Part shown: piece after piece, positions 14,001 through 25,139 of the stretch
Layout of the letters: every line of letters starts with the position of its first letter
Position numbering within the stretch: the first letter of the stretch is position 1
Translations under genes and position numbers: made by a program
NCBI GenBank assembly: GCA_008638375.1
Contig: CM018036.1
Location: 16,510,651-16,574,650, forward strand
Reading direction: 5' to 3'
Length of the DNA stretch: 64,000 nucleotides
Source of the DNA: Nyssa sinensis
Lineage: Eukaryota; Streptophyta; Magnoliopsida; Cornales; Nyssaceae
The notes under the pieces: generated by a model
Databases searched by the model: none
Told to the model about the DNA's origin: nothing
What the model saw: the letters and a program-made list of their open reading frames with translations, nothing else

Positions 14001-17000
14001 TGGATGCAGTGCTGTTGAACATTGTCTGTCAAGTGTTCCAATGTTCAAGGACTGTTGCATTGACTAGGTTGTATCAATTTGTGACTTGCATGTAGTGGAA
14101 TGAGCATTGAAGTTCCCCTTGGTGAAGATAATTAGAAGTAGTACCCTTAAATAGTGTTATTTACAAACAATTAATTGATAGGATCCCCCAAGATGAGTGA
14201 ATCAATGGCCTGTTATGCCAGTTCTTATATTTTAGATATTTGTGCTTATTTCTTCAAGTTGATTCCTACCTCTCCTAATCTATTTCCTGGTTCTTTCACT
14301 CCCTGAAATTCATGGTTGATTTATAATGTAGTCCTGCTATTTACTGAATTGTATTAAGTTTTCTCCCTGATATCTTTCATTGTCTTTGAACTAATCGAGA
14401 TGCTACTTAATGTTCAGACAAGGCAGACAGCACTTTTCTCGGCAACCCAGACTAAGAAGGTACCTATATTCAAGCCTCAAATTAGTTATTTGTTTCTTCT
14501 CATAGGGCAAACATCGAAATTTGTTGTTTACTTTTTTATTTTTTTCTTTTCATTATTTAATTTTCAAATTTGTTTTCTTTGTAGAAACTTCAATAGTGAA
14601 TAAAATTTAAATTTTCTATATTCTGAACTTTATACAGGATTGAAATTGGTTTCAATACCAAATTTTTTTAGTAATTTATTAGCTGTTTACTGAAAGACCT
14701 GAAAGAAAAAGTATTCATTTTCAGGTTGAGGATCTTGCACGCTTATCTTTTCAGACAACTCCTGTCTACATTGATGTGGATGATGGAAGGACTGAAGGTA
14801 GACCAATGTTCTGATTTTTGTTTATTTATTAATTTTGATTTTCTTCAATCTCCGCTTCTAGAACCTGACAAGTTGTCTTGCATTGTAGGTCACTAATGAG
14901 GGGCTGCAGCAAGGCTATTGTGTTGTGCCAAGTGCCAAGAGATTTGTACTTCTGTATTCCTTCTTGAAGAGGAATTTGTCAAAAAAAGTGATGGTTTTCT
15001 TCTCTTCCTGTAACTCAGTTAAATTCCACTCAGAACTTCTCAAATACATTCAAGTGGATTGCTTTGATATCCATGGGAAGCAAAAGCAGCAGAAACGAAC
15101 CTCTACCTTTTTTGATTTTTGCAAAGCAGAGAAGGGCATCTTGTTATGTACTGATGTGGCTGCTCGTGGTCTTGATATCCCTGCTGTGGTATACTTCTTC
15201 ATTATGCTTGTTTGCCTCGGATTTGGTAATAAATGTGTTAATAATCTCCCTCACCCCCCAAATGCCAAAAGAGCTCCTGCCTGGGGCAGGGGGAAGAAAT
15301 AAAAGCACGTCACTACCTTGGTGCCTTTACATCGTAAATGGATTTATTGCTACCATAGTGTGACTGCTCCTATAGCTGCAGTTGTATTATTATTTTTTTA
15401 CCAAATTATTGTTAAAAGTGAAAAGGTAAGCACCATTGCTTGGTGTAAATAGTAAAATGCTAGGACTGTCAAGCATGAAAACATTGTTTTTAGACTCTGA
15501 GCAGTCACTTTGTAGAGAAGTAATACATATCAAAACAAAAACTATTTTGCAAAAATAAAGGTCTGTTTCTAATCTACCCCTCTCAGCAACCTGCTTAAGT
15601 GGAACCAACACTGGGTAATATAGCCTTTATTGTTAAAAGTGAAAAGGTTGCAAAAAGTTGTGTGAACAATTATTATACTGAATCTTGGGTAAAGCACAAA
15701 GTTATGACCAATTATTTCACTTTAGAGTATCAGAGATAACTCATTCATTTTATTCTCTTCTCAAAAATTGTAGGACTGGATTGTGCAATATGATCCCCCA
15801 GATGAACCTAAGGTGCTCAAAATTCTTTCTCATTCAACTTGTTTAAGTTTATATTATTAATGTCCCAATTCTTATGCTTCATTGTTGAAACTTTTGCCAT
15901 TGGATAACTGCTTTCAGGAATATATTCATAGAGTTGGTCGAACAGCTCGTGGGGAAGGTGCAAAAGGAAATGCTTTGCTTTTCTTGATTCCAGAAGAGTT
16001 GCAGTTTCTTCGCTATCTTAAGGTCTGTTATATAGGTATCCTAAAAATAGGTGAAAAAAATAAGCAAACAGAGAAAAGAAAGCCAAAGAGGGCCAATGAT
16101 TTGGATACCCTCCAATTTTTTATGGAAGGAATTCCCTCTTGACTAGGGCACTGAATGCCACTGATAGGTTAAAATTTTCCTTTAATTGCATTGTAGGACA
16201 ATAATGCCTTGGGAGGGTGTCTTCTTGAATTCAACAAGTAACCACTGTTATGATCTTCTGGTTGAAAGGAAAAGATAAAAACCTGTGAAAAAAAAAAACA
16301 GGAAAAGGACAAGAACGCAACTTTTTATTTACTTGTTCTATAAGTGAGGTTTGATCTTATTTGCATATTTCATCATTATTGTCAGGCTGCAAAAGTGCCT
16401 GTTAAAGAGTACGAATTTGATGAAAAGAAGATGGCTAATGTGCAGTCACACCTGGTACCTTCTGCTTCAGTGTGCTTCAGCATATCTTCATTTTATTTTT
16501 TCCAGTAATAACCAACTGCCGGTGGACTTAAAATGAACAATTTGTATTTATGCAGGAAAAGTTGGTAGCGAACAATTATTATTTGAACAAGTCCGCCAAA
16601 GAGGCATATAGATCCTACATATTAGCATATAATTCACATTCTATGAAGGACATCTTCAATGTTCACCGCCTTGATTTGCAGGTACCAACTTCCTGCTGAC
16701 CTGTTAAAGGGAAATTCAATTATTTTTGTGTGGAATATGATTTTGAGTGAGGGGTAAATAGTGCATGTCAGGACAATAGAAAAGTATTGCAAATGGTTCC
16801 AGAGTTCTTCAGTATTTCTGTGGTTTTTGTGCTTAGTTCATGAATTAATAATGTTAGAAACTCTTATAACTCTAATTTTTCCTCTATGAAATCCTTGTGT
16901 GATTACAATGATGTTAGATGCTTAACGCCATTGGATTAATGAATTATGGCAGGCCGTTGCTGCTTCATTCTGCTTTTCTTGTCCTCCAAAGATAAATCTA

Positions 17001-17135
17001 AACATAGACAGCAATGCATCAAAGTTCAGGAAGAAAACACGCAAAGTTGAACGAAGCCGAAATGGATTTAGTGAGGGCAACTCTTACGGGAGGCAAAAGG
17101 GTGAAGATGATATACGACAATTTGTAAGGTATTAG
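3845..17135 (+). CDS. RH51-like: DEAD-box ATP-dependent RNA helicase, RH51/RH27 (DDX18/Has1) type, 12 exons
   Basis: Predicted ATP-driven RNA helicase of nucleolar 60S ribosome assembly. Exons: 3845-4360, 6174-6359, 9196 or 9206-9382, 13389-13472, 14418-14459, 14725-14797, 14889-15188, 15774-15812, 15918-16022, 16386-16454, 16556-16681, 16953-17135. The start is ATG 3845; ATG 3854 has the stronger context. The product is about 632 aa, close to Arabidopsis RH27. A Lys/Glu-rich tail of about 150 residues comes first, then the Q motif ([14 protein letters not shown]), I (AARTGSGKT), Ia (PTRELAI), Ib (TPGRLL), II (DEAD in exon 4), III (SAT), V (VAARGLDIP) and VI ([11 protein letters not shown]). 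It ends ...RQFVRY. Two points break the frame as written: an extra base near 9210, avoidable with a downstream acceptor, and an extra base at the exon 6 donor (about 14794). All other exons join in frame. It is therefore either a functional gene with sequence errors or a recent null allele. Confidence 0.9.
5028..5165 (-). mobile_element. SINE-like element with (AG)n tail in helicase intron 1
   Basis: Read on the minus strand, the sequence has a tRNA-like A-box region (GAGCTTGTTGGTATCTCC) and, about 35 bp on, a good B box (GGGTTCAAGTCC). It then ends in a long (AG)n run, seen as (TC)n at 5028-5076 on the plus strand. An internal Pol III promoter with a simple-sequence tail is the layout of plant tRNA-derived SINEs. 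Target duplications were not resolved. Confidence 0.5.
7736..8596. mobile_element. Non-autonomous hAT element (MITE) in helicase intron 2
   Basis: The left end starts CAATGTTTTAAAA and the right end finishes TTTTAAAACATTG, so the terminal inverted repeat is 13 bp perfect, with weaker pairing inward (ACCGG against ACCG). It is flanked by an 8-bp perfect direct repeat, GTTTCTTT, at 7728-7735 and 8597-8604. An 8-bp duplication and CA...TG termini are the hAT signature. The 861-bp interior has no coding capacity. The subterminal regions are rich in CCGG/GGTTC motifs (GGACCGGACTGG near 7751; CCCGGTC and CCGGTTCAAC near 8550). The host intron still has normal splice sites. Confidence 0.85.
9410..9512 (+). 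mobile_element. SINE-like element with poly-A tail in helicase intron 3
   Basis: Just after exon 3, a 100-bp block contains a degenerate B box (AGTTTCAACTCCCGG, about 9465-9480). It ends in a 13-base A run at 9500-9512. The layout suggests a tRNA-derived SINE on the plus strand. No target duplication was established. Confidence 0.4.
10370..11345 (-). mobile_element. 5'-truncated, decayed LINE (L1-type) in helicase intron 3
   Basis: Minus-strand translation gives pieces of an L1-type LINE. The late reverse-transcriptase segment [20 protein letters not shown], followed by a [15 protein letters not shown] stretch, lies at about 11140-11280. The C-terminal zf-RVT-linked stretch [13 protein letters not shown] lies at about 10605-10640. 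The 3' end is marked by a T run at 10377-10389, which is the poly-A tail on the minus strand. Several stops and frame changes interrupt it. Only the 3' portion of the element is present, as is usual for abortive LINE insertion. Flanking TATAG(A)GTGT stretches (about 10366 and 11341) may be a decayed target duplication. Confidence 0.7.
11936..12550. repeat. Tandem duplication, period about 325 bp, in helicase intron 3
   Basis: The block starting TTGATCTGTTTTTATATTGC at 11936 recurs at 12261. Shared blocks include GAAATGCTATTGATAT, TATTTATTTTTCTGGTAGTT and TTAAATTTTGAGATAATTTA in the same order. The copies differ by scattered substitutions and small deletions, so the duplication is old. No coding potential is evident. 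Confidence 0.8.
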
Positions 17136-17397
17136 CAAAATCTGCCCCAGCAAATCATGTGTGGTTCTGCACCAATTTTGCTTGCAGGTTTTGTATTTTG
17201 ACAACTTTTACTTCTCGGCCAAACAGTCTGGCACAAAGTTTTGTCATTTATTTATTAATCACCATCATTTGTTGTATATGGACCAGTTTCCGGTATGGTA
17301 CATCTGCAGTCTGGAAAACGTGGGATGTGTTCAATTACCATGGAAAAATTAGGGATTTAAAGAAAAAAACTGTAGGAACTATTTAAATGTGTCATAT

Positions 17398-17401
<4 letters not shown>

Positions 17402-17433
<32 letters not shown>
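17402..17433. repeat. (TC)n microsatellite downstream of helicase
   Basis: About 16 TC dinucleotides lie roughly 270 bp past the helicase stop codon, in or just after its 3' UTR. Beyond it, 17434-18900 is AT-rich DNA in which I see no gene. Confidence 0.9.
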
Positions 17434-17437
<4 letters not shown>

Positions 17438-18899
17438 CTAGATTACTTTACAAAAAATGTAAACATAAAAGAAAATGAGGGAATTTTCTCTTCTTTTTTT
17501 CTTTTGCCGCACTTGGGAACTAAATAGAGCCCGGAAGATTCGTGACAGTGAAGGAAATATATTGTTCTATTGAGAGTAGAGGGCCTTTAGGCATTTTTGT
17601 GTGTTCCCTTTTCTGATAAGAAAAAACTATTGCTATGTTTGTTAAGAAGAGAGCTCATATATGCCTTTCTTGAGCAATTTTTGACTATTTAGGAACTTTG
17701 ATTATTTGCTTTCCCTAAGAATTTGCAATTTGGAAGAGAGGGTGGGAGGGGTTCGCCATTTTATCACTTCCTGACAAATGGAATGAGATTACTATGTAAT
17801 GGGTTTCAACCATGAGTCTGAAAATGTGTTTATGTATATAACATTTTTCTTTTCTTGTAGATTTATTGTTGTTATTATGACTTGATGGGAAGGATATAAA
17901 AAGAATGTACGGTAATACTATTTACAATGGATATTCTCAATTAATTGTCACTTTTAAATACAAACAAGTGGTTTTACATACATACGTGTGTGTATTATGT
18001 GATTTTCACCATCTTATGTCTAAGAATAAAAGAATTAGTGAGAAAATTTATTATGTAATGCATCATTTGAGAATGTAATGTCTTTGCCACATTTTGAAAT
18101 TCACATTTTGTACGGAAGAATATTTAGTTTCAAACTTGGTAGGAGAATCTTTTCCTATCTGGGTATGTCTTAATTACAATTTGTTACATATGAAATATAC
18201 ATGTATTTTTTAATTTTATTTTTAATCACATGATATGTATGTAATTGTATACATGACACAATAAAAGTATTATACGTACCTGGTTTGGAACCAAACACTA
18301 TCAAATATACATGTAAGATTTGTGTAAATTTGCCAGGAAGGATAAGGATAGAGGTACCCCAACAGAAAAAAAGGGGATCAGAAATGGGCTTATGAGTGTT
18401 AAAAAAAAATTAGAAAAGAAGATTATTTTGCTTCAAAGAGCTTAAGTTTTAGGCATAAAAAAAGGTTTAGCTTCAAAGTAGTTAAATGATGTAAAATAAT
18501 TTCAAAATGTTTACAAAATGATTCACAATAGAAAACAACAGAGCATATTATATTACAAAACATTATCACTTATTGTTTCGTTTATAAAATTTTCCCAACT
18601 CTTCTATCTTAGAACTTCATTCTTGTGAATCTAATTACAACAGAACAAGAATATTTTCTCCTTTGCAAGGGACTTCAGGTAGAACTGAAAGTTAATTGCC
18701 ACAAATATAATTATCGTAGCAGTCCGTTTATATTTTTCCTCCCTCCCACGATAAACTCATATTCTTTTTATTTTATTTTATTATAAACCTTTGTATTCTT
18801 CCGCATTAACTGAACAATAATATGTTTCTTTGGCTCTTGCAAGGGCAAACATGTTATTGTTCTTCATTTCCTCGATCCTAAAATTGAGAATTTATTCAA

Positions 18900-19540
18900 T
18901 CTCATTTTCAGAGGGGCCCCGTTGTTGTTTGACCGTCGGCGGTTGAGGCTTCGTCTCTGTGAGATCTCCTCTAGGGACCTTGGCGGTCTCTAGGATATCT
19001 CCTCTAGGGTGAGTTCCTGCGTGGAAGTTGGTTCTTAGAACCATTGTGGGGTTGCTCTGGGTCAACCATGGAAAGTGGGCCCCATTGTTGTCACCCCTGT
19101 TGACCTAATTCATCTGCAACATTATTGTGGATGGCAGACGCGTGTTCGTCGTTGACACTCCACTGTTGTTGCATTTCATGGAGTTGCTGTTACATGCCTT
19201 GCACAAGCAGCGTTTGTTGTTGCATGGTGCATTGCAGCTCCCGAAGTTGCGCATTAATCGCAACGATTACGTTTCCTTTTACCTACTGGTCATTCGTTTG
19301 GGGCTGTTTCACGTTAATATGCTCAAGCCTCTTAGAATTTGCAATATTGAGCCATGGTTGGAGCCTGTGCCACGTCCACGTCCTTGACTTTCACCAGCTA
19401 TTGCTGATTGAAGTTTAAAGAAAAATGTAAAGGGAATAAGGGAGATGCTCTTTGAGTATATGACTCTCGAGCTCTCAATTAAAACACCAATTTGTGGGTA
19501 GGAAAATCTCCACAAGCAGAGTGCTCCCTGCAAGACAAGA
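18900..19540 (-). pseudogene. Possible retrotransposon gag-like remnant
   Basis: The minus strand carries a broken Gln-rich, coiled-coil-like stretch (QLRELQCTMQQQTLLVQGM, then after a stop QQLHEMQQQWSV). Downstream lie Arg/Pro-rich pieces (about 18920-19060) and upstream RGRGRGTGSNHG (about 19370). This resembles the N-terminal part of plant Ty3/gypsy gag ORFs. The area is also more GC-rich than its surroundings. No pol domain or LTR was found next to it, so the assignment is tentative. 19540-20030 has short open frames but nothing recognisable. Confidence 0.3.
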
Positions 19541-20967
19541 AAAAACTACCAGAAAAAGTTAGAAGATATCGCTGTGGTGTTTGCTAAGGACTCTCCAACG
19601 GTCAAGTAAGAAAGGTTGCTTGAAGAAGCAAAGAATAATACAAGAAGGTCAGAGTTTGAGTGCAAGATGTTGCATACCTTGTTAACATGAGGTTTAAGAT
19701 TTAAATAATAGACGTTTGATGTAGGAGAAGACGCATCATTGATTTCAGGTAACTCTTTGATCATGGGAGGATGTTGGGTCACAGGTGGTGCCTATAATAA
19801 GAGTTATGTCCTTCTATTATCATGAGATCACGATTCTTTCATGTTTTGAGATATTTGAATTCGGTTGACTTAGTTAGACTGTTTAAGCTTGGAGCTTTAC
19901 GTGGGCTGATAGTTGATCTTGAGCTATGCCTAATTTTGCTTGTGATGAATAACAGTTCCTTAGTTTGGATGGATCTAAACTGGGCTACAGTCTACTCAAC
20001 TATGATGATGTGCTTGAGTTTCATTTGTCAATGATAGTTTGGTTATTACTTGCCTTTCCTTTACATGTGGTGTGGACATGATTTGATGGACAAATGTACA
20101 CCCTTACACTTAACAAAAAGAAAAAGTCACTTACAAAATTTAAACTATGCAAAAAAAATTGATAAAAGTAATATTGAGGGGTCAAATTAAATTAAGATAA
20201 AGAGTAAAACTTGAATTAAGATGCTATATTTAATTTTCTTTTTAAATAAATATAAAAAAATTCATAAAAGATTGAGAGAACCCCTCCCACAAGTCTATGG
20301 TGCCTCCTCCATGGTTATTGAGAGAGATGAGGAATGTGGGATAAATGGCGGACAGGACAATTACAATATGACTGAAAATTAAATCAAACTAATACACCAT
20401 CAATAAATAGAGGGAGACAACTCATTCATCGCAAATAGAGGGAAAAAAAATCTGATTAAGATGCAGACTATCTTTTTATTTTTATTTTATTTAAAGTAAT
20501 GACTTATTACAATATATGAATTATAATTAATCAATCAAGCTAATTCATGATTGAGAGAGTGAGACCCAAACTTATGAATTCTCCTATAAAAATAACATGA
20601 GTGACCAATTGAAGTAGTTCTAGTTGATTTTCTTAACTGAGTCATGTTTATGATTAAACTATATATACTTGGATTTGGATAAATGGGCTTGCATATTATC
20701 AAATCAATTCTTACTTGCTTATGTTAGGAATATAATCACTTAAGCTGGATCGATAAGATACGAAAGCAAACAAAAAAATAAATTTAAAATCACACACACA
20801 TACACAAGAACATAAAAATTTACATGGTTTATGGCTGCTGCAGTTTTACTGTGCTTTGAAAAAGTTACAAATACAGTAGGATGCGACTCCTCAACTATAA
20901 ATAAATAGAAATAAAAAAATAATATAAAATACCAAAAATACCCATGTTTAGTACACAATCCACACTA

Positions 20968-20996
20968 CTCAATATATATATATATATATATATATA
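20968..20996. repeat. (AT)n microsatellite
   Basis: A pure TA run within an AT-rich intergenic stretch. The whole interval 20040-22470 between this area and the LRR gene shows no supported gene. Confidence 0.9.
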
Positions 20997-21705
20997 GGAT
21001 AAGCAAGTAAATTACTTTTAACTTATTTTTCAAACTCATATTACTAGTAATTAATTTCTTTTGAAAAAATACATCTTATAAAAAATTTTGTTAAATGCAT
21101 TTTTTTAAAGCGATGTCTATATAAGCATCTTTTAAATTGCCTCTTCTTAAAATTTTGCTAAAAGGACATCTCTTGAAAATTGCATAAATTTGAGAAACAT
21201 AATATGAGTTTGAAAACTAAGTTCAAAACTATTCAATAAGTTCGAATAATTTTATATGATAAATATTTTTAAAAGACGGTGTTGGTTTTATGGTGGTGAA
21301 GAGTCCGAAAATTGAATTCTTCTTTTCCTTACTAAGAAAAGAAATCTGTCACCATATTTAGCCCAAACCCAACCATAGTTCAGTTGCAATTACAGTAACA
21401 ATGACCAAATAATTAATATCAGTTAGATTTAAAAATGTTTTTTTATTTAAGCATGTTGGCTTATTCGACATGAAAGATTTATCTCTCTCATATATACGAT
21501 TTTGATTTGAGTCACTGCATAGACACATATTTATTCGAATTTTCCACACCTGATGACATCGTTTGTATAAAAAAAAATGTTTATTTATTTCCTTTTTATT
21601 TTGTCCCAACATTCCTTCACAACACAACCTATTTTCTCACTCTCTGTGGCTTGAACTCATTACTACATTACTTACTTGATCCAATGTAATTCTTCATGTT
21701 TTATA

Positions 21706-21708
<3 letters not shown>

Positions 21709-21741
<33 letters not shown>
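21709..21741. repeat. (AT)n microsatellite
   Basis: Long TA run, followed at 21770-21860 by a short GC-richer patch (GGGTCAGACCCGGG and nearby GGCCC motifs) that codes for nothing recognisable. Confidence 0.9.
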
Positions 21742-21744
<3 letters not shown>

Positions 21745-22477
21745 ATTGAGCACTGATAAATGTTCTGGATCAGGCCGGGTCAGACCCGGGCAACATCCCT
21801 TCATTATTTTTTTAGTGAAAGCTCGGCCCAAGCTAGGGTGACCCGGCCCATAGTAGTAGTAGATGACAGGACTCTGCCAGCCTTGCCTGAATTTAGTAAC
21901 CATGAAAATAAACTTCCTTCTTATATTATTTCTTTATTTAACTTAGTTATTTTGGATTCATTGTTTTGTATAATCTAGTGTAGAGCGAAAAAAAATGTGT
22001 TTTGGATATGAAAGAAATTTCAAGTTTCCATTGCCATAATTGAGCTTCTTACAATGGACGAGCTGACTTTGAAGAATGTGTTATAAATTTAAAGGTTCCG
22101 AGTTTAATACAACACGCTTACAGGTTTATAAAATTTTTGGACTATCCCATAAATACAAAATGAATTAATTTGACAAAATTAAAATACCACTTCTTCCAAA
22201 ATAAAAAACAATTGGCAGTATTATATACTTTGAAATTTGTCATTTTTTTTTTGTTTTAATTTATTTTACGTCACTAATTTTTCTTAATTCTTCCTTGATC
22301 CTTTAGGTAAGAAGGGTTTTAAATGAATATTTAGAAGAATTTTTTGTAAAAGGGCTAATCATTTTCCAACTTCAAATTAAGATGTCCAAGCAAAGCAAAA
22401 TGAATATGCATAAAAAAAAAAAAAAGAGCAATTGTTTTGCCTCTAGGAGACTAGGACTACATTTAATATTCAAAAAT

Positions 22478-24099
22478 CTACAACAGCATATTCCATATAA
22501 GAACAATAAGTATCTCTTTTGCCATAAAACCCCACCAAAACCCATCAACACCACAGCTTGAAAATCCCAAAGAGACCAAAAAATGGGGATTCTTATTCCA
22601 CTTCACATCACCCATCTTGGCAATTGAGTCACCATCAAGAATTCTGTTTTCTTGCTGACATGGTTGTACCCCAAATGGAACATGGCTTGGTGCCATTAAT
22701 CCAACAGAGTAACAAAGATTTGGATTGTTCAAAGCCTGGAAATGACTTCCCATTTTCCCATAAAACCATTCTGAGAATTCCAGTTTCCCTGTAAAATTGT
22801 TTCCATTGAGGTAAATAGCACCAAGACAAGGCATGGCTTCAAATCTTGGAGACACATTTCCTGAGAGACTATTGTTGTTAAGTCTAAAAAATCTGAGCCT
22901 TTTCAATTCTGTCATGGACTCTGGAATGTCACCTGTCAAATCCATATTTGAAAGATCTAAAAATTCCAAGTTTTGCAACTTTTTCCATTCAATGCTCATG
23001 AGGTCACCACCAGTTGGGTTGTTATATAACACCATCACTTCCAAGGAATCCATTTCTTGAACTGACTTTGAAAACCCACCTGAAATCTTGTTATTACTAA
23101 GGTCTAGGAGTGTTAGATTCTTCAGATTTCCAATTTCTTTCGGCAATACTCCCTCTAAAAGGTTGTTGCTCAAGTCAAGCTTTAGAAGTGAAGTCAAACC
23201 TCCAAAAGTTGAAGGCAATGAACCAGATAGATAATTCCTGCTCGAGTCAAATATTAAGAGCTTGTTTAAGCTTCCCAAACTAGCCGGAATCTGACCCACC
23301 AAGTTGTTTCCAGGCAAGGACAAGCCGCCTCAAATTCCTTAAATTGCCTATTTCTTTCGGTAATTCACCAGTTAGCCCATTTTGGAGCAGCACTAGAGAT
23401 TGGAGATTTCTGAGGCAGCCCAAAGTGGTTGGTATTGTTCCAATGAGGCCGCGGTTTGATCTGAATTCCAAGGATTCTAAGCTGTTTGCAAGTTTGTCCC
23501 AGTTTGAGTTGGGTATTGTGACCAGCCTTTTGTGAGTTGAGATGAAGCAATTGAAAAATGAGAGGGTTTTCAAATGGTTGAGCTCAAAAAAGCGATGCCT
23601 GAATTCTGCATTCGGAGTGCACTTTAGAGAGTTGTCGTAAACAGGTCCAATGTTTAGAGAAGAAACATACCAGAAGCCATTGAAGATATCACAAGAGACA
23701 CCCTGTCCATGATTTGTTCAAATCAAAATTAAAAAAATATTTATATATAAATAATAGAGAAAGAAAAGTAAAACGATACTATTATTTTGTGCAAGTTATA
23801 CTAATACTACTAGTTATATAGTAGAAATATAATATAGTTTATTGTAAACTAAAGATGAACAATATTAACATTTTGCATTGAGTATATATATATCACAAAT
23901 CCATGAATTCATTTTTAAACATAGAAGTGATCAATGAATGAGACACTGAATGCTTTGATTAACTACTGATGAATTTATACTTGATAGGCAACAAAAGAGC
24001 TAGCATCATGTTCTTATACCAAGCAATGAAATTTTTGTGTTTGTATTCTTGGAATAAGGTTTTGTTGAGTTGATTTATATCTATCTATCTATCTATCTA

Positions 24100-24136
<37 letters not shown>

Positions 24137-25139
24137 ATTACCCAATGCCTGTCCATCAATGAAGACAAAACTAATTTTTTTACATTATTTTTCAGAAAGA
24201 CATTCCAATATTATTAATGCTAAAAATTAGACTTTTTCTTCCAACTCTTGGATCCCAACTCATGTGTAACTTATGATTAATGCATTCAATGGTAAGTTGG
24301 CACATGAGTTTGGGATCCAAGGAAAAAAGTGTTACGAATTTCTAGCATTGCTCAAGACATTCTCATAGCTTTAGCAACTCTAGGATTGTACTACTGCATC
24401 AAGTAATTAATGGCCATTCAACTTTTGTGATCTAATATAGTTAGTAAATACATATATATCGCTCAATTTACGCAATGAAATTGTTTCTTTGCAATGTATA
24501 CTATCACTGAGAACATTCAGAAATAATTAAGACTTTGATGGTCCATATTTTGTTGACTGAGAAGCATCCATTTCCTTGGACCTAGCAGTAACTATAGTAT
24601 AATTATTTTAAAAACAACAATATATAAGGATTTTAATTTTAATTTTTTCTTGGAAGATTCAAAATATTGTTACTATTTCATTTGAACAGAAAATTTATTG
24701 TTTCTTTTTTCTTTTTGAACATTCACAATATTATTACTGTTTCATTGAACTGAAACACCAACCTCACAGAAAAAAAAAAAAAGAAGAAGTAATAATTTAT
24801 GATTCTTGTATCTTTACTCATGTGATGTACTCTTTCCTCTCTCTCCCTCAGCCAGTGACATATCACATGGGTGAAGATTCATGATTAAAGATACAAGAGT
24901 CATAAATCATTACTAAAAAAAATACCTCTATTGGTGTCCACCCGCAGGGGTCTGGATAGAGATATGAGCCATTCCACCACCTCCCCACAAACCCTTGAAT
25001 AGCAGAATATAAGGCCTCTCGCTCTTTTTTCTCCATTGGAGCTATGGAATTGTCTGCTTCACCGGCACACAAAATAAACAGGCCGAAGACAAGGAAGAGA
25101 ACAAAGATGATCTTAATCTTTGATAATGATATTCTTCAT
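22478..25139 (-). CDS. LRR protein, PII-2 (Piriformospora indica-insensitive 2)-like, 2 exons
   Basis: Exon 1 is 24926-25139 (ATG at 25137-25139) and exon 2 is 22478-23702; the 1.2-kb intron has a GT donor and AG acceptor. The product is about 478 aa, like Arabidopsis At3g25670. It has an N-terminal hydrophobic signal peptide, the family hallmark MEKKEREALYSAIQGFVG, and PDPCGWTPIEGVSCDIFN across the splice junction. About nine to ten plant-type LRRs follow (for example LTLLDLSNNKISGG, LEFLDLSNMDLTGDIPES), then a NPNLC cap and a hydrophobic C-terminal tail. Members are surface LRR proteins without kinase domains; one is needed for the response to a beneficial root fungus. Two single-base insertions break the frame as written, one in the signal peptide (25119-25121) and one in LRR 2-3 (23312). 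Both exon lengths become whole codons once each extra base is discounted, so the gene is probably functional with sequence errors. Confidence 0.88.
24078..24132. repeat. (CTAT)n then (AT)n compound microsatellite in LRR intron
   Basis: Five or six CTAT units run directly into a TA run of about 30 bp, inside the LRR gene intron. Confidence 0.9.
24216..24349. repeat. Foldback (hairpin) sequence in LRR intron, MITE-like
   Basis: The arm at 24216-24273 (AATGCTAAAAATT..., TTGGATCCCAACTCATGTG) pairs with 24293-24349 (...CACATGAGTTTGGGATCCAA, ...AATTTCTAGCATT) across a 19-bp loop. Pairing is imperfect with a few gaps. It has no coding capacity. A decayed foldback MITE is the likely source. Confidence 0.7.
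24788..24914. repeat. Second inverted repeat in LRR intron, ending 11 bp from the splice donor
   Basis: 24788-24816 and 24886-24914 are inverted copies matching at 27 of 29 positions (AATTTATGATTCTTGTATC against its partner). An inner pair CATGTGAT (24819-24826) / ATCACATG (24862-24869) extends the stem with an unequal bulge. The outer end of the right arm lies just inside the intron donor at 24924-24925, so the stem would fold close to the exon 1 junction in the pre-mRNA. Confidence 0.75.

Noticed and set aside
19125..19418. 97-codon Cys/Ser-rich plus-strand open frame
   Set aside because: It is the antisense shadow of the Gln-rich gag-like remnant on the minus strand.
20740..20958. Possible LTR fragment (simple-sequence rich, CATGGTTTATGGCTGC)
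   Set aside because: No partner LTR, primer site or duplication was found.
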